25,439 bases of DNA, from contig JAOPVN010000297.1 in assembly GCA_025966175.1 (NCBI GenBank), positions 1 to 25,439 on the forward strand, in the 5' to 3' direction. This DNA comes from Modestobacter sp. (GTDB lineage: Bacteria > Actinomycetota > Actinomycetes > Mycobacteriales > Geodermatophilaceae). Below are positions 20,334 through 25,439 of this stretch, in pieces. The stretch's first letter is position 1. Each line of letters starts with the position of its first letter. A program made the translations under genes and the position numbers. The notes under the pieces were generated by a model, which was not told the DNA's origin, searched no databases, and was given only the letters and a program-made list of their open reading frames with translations.

Positions 20334-21284
20334 TCAGCGACCGGCGAGCGCCGCCACCACCGGGGCGACGGCGTCCAGGTCGCTGCCGAGGTTCAGGTAG
20401 CTGAACCCGAAGCGCTCCCGTCGCTCCAGGAGCAGGTCGACGCACTCCGGCACCGATCCGCGCAGCACCGCCGGGGAGTCGACCAGCAGCGCAGGGCTGT
20501 CGGCGAGGAGTCGCGCGAAGCTGCTGGCCCCCGGGCCCAGGTCGCGCACCTCACCGACGTGGCAGTGGTAGACGCTGAACTGCAGCTCCAGGTCGGCGGG
20601 ATCCCGCCCGACCTCCCGGGCCGCGTCGCGCACGGTGTCCACCTTCGCCGCGACCGCGTCGGCCGACAGCGTGGCGACGGCAGCCGCGTCCAGCCGGCCG
20701 GAGCCCAGTCCCGCGTGCACCCCGACGATGTCGGCACGCTGCGCGGCCAGCCGCAGCATCCGTGGCCCGCCGCCGCCGAGCAGCAGGGGCGGCCGGGGTC
20801 GCTGCACCGGCTCGGGCAGCCCGACCAGGCCACGCAACTGGTAGTGGACGCCGTCGTGGTCGACCGGACCGCCGGCGAACAGCCCGGCCAGCACGTCCAC
20901 GCACTCGGTCAGCCGGTCGATCCGCACCCCCGGCGGGTCGCACGGGATGCCCGAGGCGGTGTAGTCGTCGGCCAGCCACCCGGCGCCCAGCCCCAGCTCC
21001 AGTCGGCCACCGGAGAAGACGTCGAGGTTCGCCGCGGCCTTGTGCAGCAGCGCCGGGTGCCGGAAATCGTTGTCCAGGACCAGGGTGAGCAGTCTCAGCG
21101 ACGGTGCGGCGTCCGCGGCGGCCTGCAGCGACACGAACGGGTCGAGCGCCCATCCGCCGCTGAGGTGATCGGAGACCGAGACGGTGTCGAAGCCGAGGTC
21201 GGCGATCCTCCGCACGGCGGCCCGCCATCCGGCGAGGTCACCGGTCCACCGGGGGACCGGGGCGATGAACCGGAAGGGCCGCAT
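20334..21284 (-). CDS. LLM-class F420-dependent oxidoreductase
   Basis: 316 residues from ATG 21284. ATG 21299 is an alternative that would add five residues. The start MRPFRFIAPVPR and the stretch RRIADLGFDTVSVSDHLSGG, then FVSLQAAADAAPSLRLLTLV and LDNDFRHPALLHKAAANLDV, follow the bacterial luciferase-like TIM-barrel pattern. FSGGRLELGLGAGWLADDYT and PPLLLGGGGPRMLRLAA (flavin/F420-binding region) confirm it. It resembles the MSMEG_2516-type family of putative F420-dependent enzymes. Such proteins move hydride from reduced F420 to a substrate, here unknown. F420 use is characteristic of Actinomycetota. It is convergent with gmd (27 nt) and divergent from the cytidylyltransferase operon. A role in the neighbouring sugar pathways is possible but unproven. 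Confidence 0.88.
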   Translation of the reverse strand: MRPFRFIAPVPRWTGDLAGWRAAVRRIADLGFDTVSVSDHLSGGWALDPFVSLQAAADAAPSLRLLTLVLDNDFRHPALLHKAAANLDVFSGGRLELGLGAGWLADDYTASGIPCDPPGVRIDRLTECVDVLAGLFAGGPVDHDGVHYQLRGLVGLPEPVQRPRPPLLLGGGGPRMLRLAAQRADIVGVHAGLGSGRLDAAAVATLSADAVAAKVDTVRDAAREVGRDPADLELQFSVYHCHVGEVRDLGPGASSFARLLADSPALLVDSPAVLRGSVPECVDLLLERRERFGFSYLNLGSDLDAVAPVVAALAGR

Positions 21285-21380
21285 GTCCCACCCTGGCATG
21301 CCGCCCCCGGCGCCCGAGAAACGACCGCGCCGAGCTGCAGCGCCACATAGTCCTAAGGGGTCGGTGCGTCCCCGGATCGG

Positions 21381-21425
21381 TTGACCTTCGCCCCGCGGAG
21401 GCCGACGGTGATCCATAGAGATCAC
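21381..21425 (+). promoter_or_regulatory. Candidate promoter and operator before the CDP-sugar operon
   Basis: TTGACC at 21381-21386 is a good -35 hexamer; 17 nt later GACGGT (21404-21409) is a poor -10. GTGATC-N6-GATCAC is a perfect 6-bp inverted repeat at 21408-21425, which would overlap the transcription start. It may be a regulator site. The rest of the 255-nt gap 21285-21539 holds the leader ORF and nothing else recognised. Confidence 0.35.
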
Positions 21426-21483
21426 TGAGGGCGACGACCGGCCAACCAGCTGTGTCGGCGCCCGGCCGGCACTAGGAGGAACC

Positions 21484-21543
21484 GTGGACCGCGCTCGGGT
21501 CGGAAGCGTCGAGGACGGCTGCACTCCCGGGTCCCCGTCATGA
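21484..21543 (+). CDS. 19-codon upstream ORF overlapping the cytidylyltransferase start
   Basis: GTG 21484 has a strong Shine-Dalgarno (AGGAGGA, 3 nt spacing). It encodes about 19 residues, begins VDRARVGSVEDG and ends PGSPS. Its TGA at 21541-21543 overlaps the ATG at 21540 (ATGA). The downstream gene has no ribosome site of its own, so ribosomes probably reach it by termination-reinitiation from this leader. The leader peptide contains one Cys and no obvious stalling motif. The assignment as a coupling ORF is inferred from the arrangement; it could also have a regulatory role. Confidence 0.5.
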   Translation: MDRARVGSVEDGCTPGSPS

Positions 21544-22406
21544 AGGTCGTGCTGTTCTGCGGCGGCTACGGGCTCCGGATGCGTGACGGGCTCACCGACG
21601 TCCCCAAGCCGATGACCATGGTCGGCCACCGGCCGCTGATCTGGCACGTGATGCGCTACTACGCCCACCACGGCCACACCGAGTTCGTGCTCTGCCTCGG
21701 CTACGGCGCGCACCACATCAAGGACTACTTCCTCAACTACCGCGAGACGGCGAGCAACGACTTCACCCTCTCCGCGGGCGGCGGGAAGATCGACCTGATG
21801 TCGACCGACATCGCCGACTGGACCATCCACTTCGTCGACACCGGTGTGGACTCCCCCATCGGCGAGCGGCTGCGCCGGGTCCGGCACCTGGTCGAGGACG
21901 ACGAGATGTTCCTGGCCAACTACTCCGACGTGCTCACCGACGCTCCGCTGCCCGAGATGATCGAGCGGTTCGCCGCCAGCGACGCCACCGCGAGCCTGCT
22001 GGCCGCCTGTCCGGACCAGTCCTTCCACCTGGTCGACCTCGAGGACGACGGCCTGGTCCGCGGCATCCGCTCGGTCAACGACATGGGCCTGTGGATCAAC
22101 GGCGGCAACTTCGTGCTGCGCCAGGGCGTCTTCGACCACATCCCGCCCGGCGGCGACCTGGTGGACGACGCGTGCACCGCGCTGGCCGCCCGCGGCGAGC
22201 TGCTGTCCTACCAGTACACCGGTTTCTGGCACCCGACCGACACGATCAAGGAGCGCAACGCCCTCGAGGCGCGCTTCGCCCGCGGCGACCGGCCCTGGAT
22301 GGTGTGGGAGACCGATCCCAGCCGTGCCCCGGCCCCCGCCGTGCCGGAGCGGCCGTCGTCCGGCCCGCTGGAGCTGCCCCTCCCGGCGCTCCTCCCGGGC
22401 GGCTGA
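21540..22406 (+). CDS. Glucose-1-phosphate cytidylyltransferase-like sugar nucleotidyltransferase
   Basis: 288 residues from ATG 21540. The N-terminus MKVVLFCGGYGLRMRDGLTD continues into VPKPMTMVGHRPLIWHVMRY. It matches the RfbF-type family, with the GxGxR nucleotide loop and the PKP lysine, though the usual G-T-R-L is G-L-R-M here. Further matches are FVLCLGYGAHHIKDYFLNYR, WTIHFVDTGVDSPIGERLRR, MFLANYSDVLTD (sugar/metal site) and LWINGGNFVLRQGVFDHI. It then reads GFWHPTDTIKERNALE. It should form CDP-glucose from CTP and glucose 1-phosphate. A C-terminal Pro-rich tail of about 25 residues is extra. It heads an operon with the deacetylase (2-nt gap) and SDR. CDP-glucose would need a 4,6-dehydratase, which is not in the window. 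Confidence 0.85.
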   Translation: MKVVLFCGGYGLRMRDGLTDVPKPMTMVGHRPLIWHVMRYYAHHGHTEFVLCLGYGAHHIKDYFLNYRETASNDFTLSAGGGKIDLMSTDIADWTIHFVDTGVDSPIGERLRRVRHLVEDDEMFLANYSDVLTDAPLPEMIERFAASDATASLLAACPDQSFHLVDLEDDGLVRGIRSVNDMGLWINGGNFVLRQGVFDHIPPGGDLVDDACTALAARGELLSYQYTGFWHPTDTIKERNALEARFARGDRPWMVWETDPSRAPAPAVPERPSSGPLELPLPALLPGG

Positions 22407-22408
22407 CC

Positions 22409-23113
22409 GTGCAGGCACTGGAGCTGGCGGTCCGCCCCGACGGGCAGCCACCGCTGGTCGTGGCGCTGGGGGCGCACTGCGACGACATCGAGATCGGCGC
22501 CGGCGGCCTGCTGCTGCAGCTGGCCGAGAGCCGTCCCGGTGCCCGCGTGCACGCGCTGGTGCTGACCTCGACCCCCCAGCGGGCGGCCGAGGCCCGCGCC
22601 GCGCTGGCCGCGTTCACCGCCGGCCTGCAGCTGGAGCTCACCGTGCTGGACCTGCCCGACGGCCGGCTGCCGACCCGGTGGGACGAGGTCAAGGAAGCCC
22701 TCGAGCAGGCGGCCGCCCGGGCTCGGGAGGCCGGCGGGGCCGACCTGGTGCTGGCGCCGTCGCGCGCCGACCTGCACCAGGACCACCGGCTGGTCGCCGA
22801 ACTGACGCCGACCGCCTTCCGGGACCAGCTCGTCCTCGGCTACGAGATCGTGAAGTGGGACGGCGACCTGGGCCGGCCGGCAGTGCACCTGCCGATCAGC
22901 CCCGAGCTGGCCCGGCGCAAGTGCGCCCTGCTCACCGAGCACTACCCGTCCCAGCGCGATCGCGACTGGTTCGACGACGAGACCTTCCTCGGCCTCATGC
23001 GGCTGCGTGGCGTCGAGTGCCACAGCCGCTACGCCGAGGCGTTCACCAGCGAGAAGATCGTTCTCGGGCTCGGTGCCCGAGACGGAGACCGGAGGCACCA
23101 GTGCGCGTCCTGA
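22409..23113 (+). CDS. PIG-L family N-deacetylase
   Basis: 234 residues from GTG 22409, two nt after the previous stop, so probably coupled. The metal motif GAHCDDIEIGAGG (His23, Asp25, Asp26) follows a strand VVALGAH. SRADLHQDHRLV supplies the other zinc-ligand histidine. PIG-L proteins are zinc hydrolases that remove acetyl groups from N-acetylglucosamine and related compounds. The C-terminus reads FDDETFLGLMRLRGVECHSR and YAEAFTSEKI, common in members of sugar-biosynthesis clusters. Its gene overlaps the next by 13 nt. Between a cytidylyltransferase and an SDR it most likely de-N-acetylates a sugar intermediate, perhaps before amidation or methylation. The actual substrate is unknown. Confidence 0.88.
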   Translation: MQALELAVRPDGQPPLVVALGAHCDDIEIGAGGLLLQLAESRPGARVHALVLTSTPQRAAEARAALAAFTAGLQLELTVLDLPDGRLPTRWDEVKEALEQAAARAREAGGADLVLAPSRADLHQDHRLVAELTPTAFRDQLVLGYEIVKWDGDLGRPAVHLPISPELARRKCALLTEHYPSQRDRDWFDDETFLGLMRLRGVECHSRYAEAFTSEKIVLGLGARDGDRRHQCAS

Positions 23114-24123
23114 TCACCGGCAGCGAGGGCTACCTCGGCACCGTGATGGCCGAGGTCATGGCCGAGGCCGGGCACGAGGTGACCGGGCTGGACAGCGGCC
23201 TGTTCATCGGGGCCACGCTGGGCCCCGAGCCCGTCCGGCCGCCGCTCATCCGGCGAGACCTGCGCGACGTCACCGCGGCGGACCTGGCCGGCTTCGACGC
23301 CGTTGCCCACCTGGGAGCGCTGTCCAACGACCCGCTGGGCAGCCTGGCTCCGCAGGTCACCTACGACATCAACCACGCGGCGAGCACCCGCCTGGCCCAG
23401 CTGTCGCGCGATGCCGGGGTGCGACGGTTCCTCTACGCCTCCACCTGCAGCGTCTACGGGGCCTCGGGCACCGACGAGGCGCTGGACGAGTCGGCGCCGC
23501 TGGCGCCGGTCACCCCGTACGCGGAGAGCAAGGTGCGGGTCGAGGACGACCTGCACGCGCTGGCGGACGCCGACTTCGAGCCGGTCTCGCTGCGCAACGC
23601 CACCGCCTTCGGCTTCTCCCCGCGACTGCGGGCCGACATCGTGCTCAACGACCTGGTCGCCTCCGCCGTCCTGGACGGCGAGATCGTGGTGAAGTCCGAC
23701 GGCACCCCGTGGCGGCCGCTGGTGCACGCCCGGGACATCGCCGCCGCGTTCGTGGCCTGCCTCGAGGCGCCCCGCGAGGCGGTCTTCGACCAGGCGTTCA
23801 ACGTCGGGATGGACAGCGAGAACCGCCAGGTCGCCGACATCGCCGCGGTCGTGGCCGAGGCCGTGCCCGGCTGCCAGGTTCGGGTGACCGGCGAGTTCGG
23901 CGGCGACCCCCGCTCCTACCGGGTCGACTTCGCCAAGATCACCAAGCAGCTGCCGGCGTTCACGCCCCAGTGGTCGACGCTGGACGGCGCCCGGGAGCTG
24001 GCCGCCGCCTACCGCGAGCACGGGCTGACCCGGGACATGCTGCGCGGGCGGTTCACCCGGCTGGCCTGGCTGCAGTCCCTGCAGGAGCAGGGCCGGCTCA
24101 CCCAGGACCTGAGGTGGCGCTGA
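23101..24123 (+). CDS. NAD-dependent epimerase/dehydratase (extended SDR)
   Basis: 340 residues from GTG 23101, with GGAGG upstream inside the previous gene. The 13-nt overlap with the deacetylase shows tight coupling. It begins VRVLITGSEGYLGTVMAEVM (nucleotide-binding Rossmann motif), then DAVAHLGALSNDPLGSLAPQ, FLYASTCSVYGASG with the catalytic Ser, and VTPYAESKVRVEDD with YxxxK. The late part has NATAFGFSPRLRADIVLNDL, PLVHARDIAAAFVACLEAP and VFDQAFNVG. This is an NDP-sugar epimerase or dehydratase. Given the cytidylyltransferase it could act on a CDP-sugar, in the way CDP-paratose/tyvelose epimerase does, but the substrate is inferred. Its end faces the RmlC-like gene (11 nt). Confidence 0.88.
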   Translation: MRVLITGSEGYLGTVMAEVMAEAGHEVTGLDSGLFIGATLGPEPVRPPLIRRDLRDVTAADLAGFDAVAHLGALSNDPLGSLAPQVTYDINHAASTRLAQLSRDAGVRRFLYASTCSVYGASGTDEALDESAPLAPVTPYAESKVRVEDDLHALADADFEPVSLRNATAFGFSPRLRADIVLNDLVASAVLDGEIVVKSDGTPWRPLVHARDIAAAFVACLEAPREAVFDQAFNVGMDSENRQVADIAAVVAEAVPGCQVRVTGEFGGDPRSYRVDFAKITKQLPAFTPQWSTLDGARELAAAYREHGLTRDMLRGRFTRLAWLQSLQEQGRLTQDLRWR

Positions 24124-24134
24124 CGGCGGTGCGC

Positions 24135-24695
24135 TCAGCGTCGGGTGCCCTCCAGCTGCGTCCGCAGGTCGCGCCAGCTGCCGGCGCCGGCGTCCCGGGC
24201 GGACACCGTGCTCACCGGCAGCGGCCACGCGATGGCCAGATCCGGGTCGTCGTAGCGGACCGCCAGGTCCGCGCCGGGCTCGTGCTCGCGGTCGATGCGG
24301 TAGCAGACGTCGGCCCAGTCGGTGAGCACCTGGAAGCCGTGCAGGAAGCCGGGAGGGACGAACAGGTGACGGCAGGACTCGTCGTCGAGCCGGAACGTGG
24401 CCTGCTCGCCGAAGGTGGGCGAGTCCGGCCGGGCGTCGACCAGCACGTCGAGCACCGCGCCACGGGCACAGCGCACCAGCTTGGCCTCGCCCTCGCCGGC
24501 GCGGCCGTGCATGCCCCGGATGACGCCCAGCCGCGACCGGCTCTGGCTGTCCTGTCGGAAGGCGAGCACGTCGACGCCGGCCCGGGCGGCCACGGCGACG
24601 TCCAGGGTGCGGACGAACCAGCCGCGCTCGTCCTCGTGCCGCTGCTCGGGGACGAAGCTGACGACATCGGCCAGGGACGACTCTTCGATCCGCAC
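24135..24695 (-). CDS. RmlC-like dTDP-4-dehydrorhamnose 3,5-epimerase family protein
   Basis: 186 residues from GTG 24695. The frame continues upstream, but the homologous part begins VRIEESSLADVVSFVPEQRH. It has the cupin layout of RmlC: DERGWFVRTLDVA, FRQDSQSRSRLGVIRGMHG (the conserved His of the active site), VRCARGAVLDVLVDARPDSP, CRHLFVPPGFLHGFQVL and CYRIDREHEPGADLAVRYDD. The usual HYQ after the His is changed to HGR. Members epimerise 4-keto-6-deoxy-sugar nucleotides, so it may act on a CDP- or dTDP-linked intermediate here. It is divergent from the methyltransferase gene (38-nt gap), and such pairs are common in branched-sugar clusters. Exact substrate unknown. Confidence 0.85.
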   Translation of the reverse strand: MRIEESSLADVVSFVPEQRHEDERGWFVRTLDVAVAARAGVDVLAFRQDSQSRSRLGVIRGMHGRAGEGEAKLVRCARGAVLDVLVDARPDSPTFGEQATFRLDDESCRHLFVPPGFLHGFQVLTDWADVCYRIDREHEPGADLAVRYDDPDLAIAWPLPVSTVSARDAGAGSWRDLRTQLEGTRR

Positions 24696-24733
24696 CCCGG
24701 CAGTGTGCCCCAGCTCGCGCGGGGGGCCGCACG

Positions 24734-25439
24734 ATGACCGCCGCGATCGCGTGTCGGTGGTGCGGCGGTGACGCCGGCGAGGTGGTGCTGGACCTGGGGC
24801 ACCAGCCGGCCAGCGACCACTTCCCGCTGCCCGGGAGCCCGCCCGCGCCGGTGCACCCGCTCCGGTTGTGGTTGTGCGCCTCCTGCGGGCTGGCCCAGCT
24901 GCCCGACCGCTCCCCGGTGCCCGACGAGCCGCGGGCCCTCGAGCCCGCCGCTCTGGTCGCGCATGCCCGGGAGTCGGTGCAGTGGGCACTGGAGGAACAG
25001 CTGCTGGTGCCGGGGACGTCGGTGCGTGAGTTCGGCAGCCCGCACGGCGGCAGCTGGTCGCGGTGGCTGACCGACGCCGGCCTGCGGCTGGTCGAGGAGG
25101 GGCGGGCCGACGTCGTCGTCGACGTCTTCGGTCTGATGCACGACGCCGACCAGCGCGCCGGGCTGCAGCAGCGGATCGACGCGCTGGCCCCGAACGGGCT
25201 GCTGGTGCTGGTCTTCCCGCCGCTGGAGGCGGTCGTCGCGCAGGGGCAGTGGAACGCGGTGCGGCACGGGCACCACGCCTATCCCTCGACCGCGGTCGCC
25301 GCCGCCCAGCTGGCCGGCTGCGGGCTCACCGTCGTCGCCTCCACCCTGCACCCGCTCTACGGCGGGACCCGGCTGCTGGCCGCCCGTCGCCGTCCGCCGT
25401 CCGACCCCGGGGTCGGCGAGCACCCCGCGGTGGCGCCGG
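24734..25439 (+). CDS. Zinc-binding SAM C-methyltransferase-like protein (3' end outside window)
   Basis: At least 235 residues from ATG 24734 (GGGGGG about 7 nt upstream), running off the right edge. The N-terminus contains the zinc-ribbon-like pattern CRWCGGDAGEVVLDLG and then PLRLWLCASCGLAQLP, as in the Methyltransf_13 domain of NDP-hexose C-methyltransferases. The middle has HARESVQWALEEQLLVPGTS and RADVVVDVFGLMHDADQRAG, a Rossmann-like SAM region, although the classical GxGxG appears as EFGSPHGGSW. LAPNGLLVLVFPPLEAVVAQ and LTVVASTLHPLYGGTRLLAA follow. Such enzymes add a methyl branch to a keto-deoxysugar. It stands next to the RmlC-like and CDP-sugar genes. The C-terminal domain is not visible, and the weak SAM loop could make it a paralogue with a different role. 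Confidence 0.75.
   Translation, partial: MTAAIACRWCGGDAGEVVLDLGHQPASDHFPLPGSPPAPVHPLRLWLCASCGLAQLPDRSPVPDEPRALEPAALVAHARESVQWALEEQLLVPGTSVREFGSPHGGSWSRWLTDAGLRLVEEGRADVVVDVFGLMHDADQRAGLQQRIDALAPNGLLVLVFPPLEAVVAQGQWNAVRHGHHAYPSTAVAAAQLAGCGLTVVASTLHPLYGGTRLLAARRRPPSDPGVGEHPAVAP

Noticed and set aside
20334..22451. A 705-codon leftward ORF covering the F420 oxidoreductase and the cytidylyltransferase.
   Set aside because: Only the part to 21284 has oxidoreductase homology. The rest is antisense to the cytidylyltransferase and has low-complexity composition.
1..25439. tRNA genes, rRNA, transposases, integrases, attachment sites or CRISPR arrays.
   Set aside because: None could be recognised by eye; the short repeats found are tandem and lack evenly spaced unique spacers.

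Overview
The window is very GC-rich DNA (third codon positions almost all G or C) with many GTG starts, several apparently leaderless genes, an F420-dependent oxidoreductase and a BY-kinase that carries its own chain-length domain. This points to an Actinomycetota chromosome. The protein set and style suggest a Geodermatophilaceae-like member (Blastococcus, Geodermatophilus, Modestobacter), which is an inference and not proven. No tRNA, rRNA, IS element, CRISPR array or phage gene was seen.

Bases 1-3514 are a housekeeping or hypothetical border. They hold the tail of an unknown protein, small hypothetical and membrane proteins, a DoxX-family gene interrupted by an in-frame TAG, and a PHP-domain phosphoesterase with a helix-hairpin-helix front end. 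Bases 3479-5632 hold a divergent pair, a TupA-like ATP-grasp ligase and a glycosyltransferase. A small and possibly broken ORF follows, then an APS kinase with an unusual N-terminal domain.

Bases 7157-20306 form a dispersed Wzx/Wzy-type exopolysaccharide locus. In order it has a Wzy-like polymerase, a Wzb-like low-molecular-weight tyrosine phosphatase, a Wzx-like flippase, a Wzc-like BY-kinase with a Tyr-repeat tail, a DxD glycosyltransferase-like protein, a lipoprotein alpha/beta hydrolase, two hexapeptide acyltransferases, two GT4 glycosyltransferases, and GDP-L-fucose synthase with GDP-mannose 4,6-dehydratase. Together these would supply GDP-L-fucose, assemble and acylate a repeat unit, flip and polymerise it, and control chain length through the kinase/phosphatase pair. 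The initiating phosphoglycosyltransferase is not in the window.

Bases 20334-25439 hold an F420-type oxidoreductase and then a second sugar module: a glucose-1-phosphate cytidylyltransferase-like enzyme, a PIG-L deacetylase, an SDR epimerase/dehydratase, an RmlC-like epimerase and the start of a zinc-binding C-methyltransferase-like protein. This looks like a pathway for a modified, probably branched, CDP-linked deoxysugar. The first gene appears to be translated by coupling to a 19-codon upstream ORF.

Non-coding structure worth attention includes a cluster of TTGTGCCA half-sites before a small membrane protein, a 24-bp tandem duplication inside a glycosylation operon, a 14-bp tandem repeat array at the 3' end of the fucose synthase gene, and inverted repeats in several divergent promoter regions and convergent gene ends.
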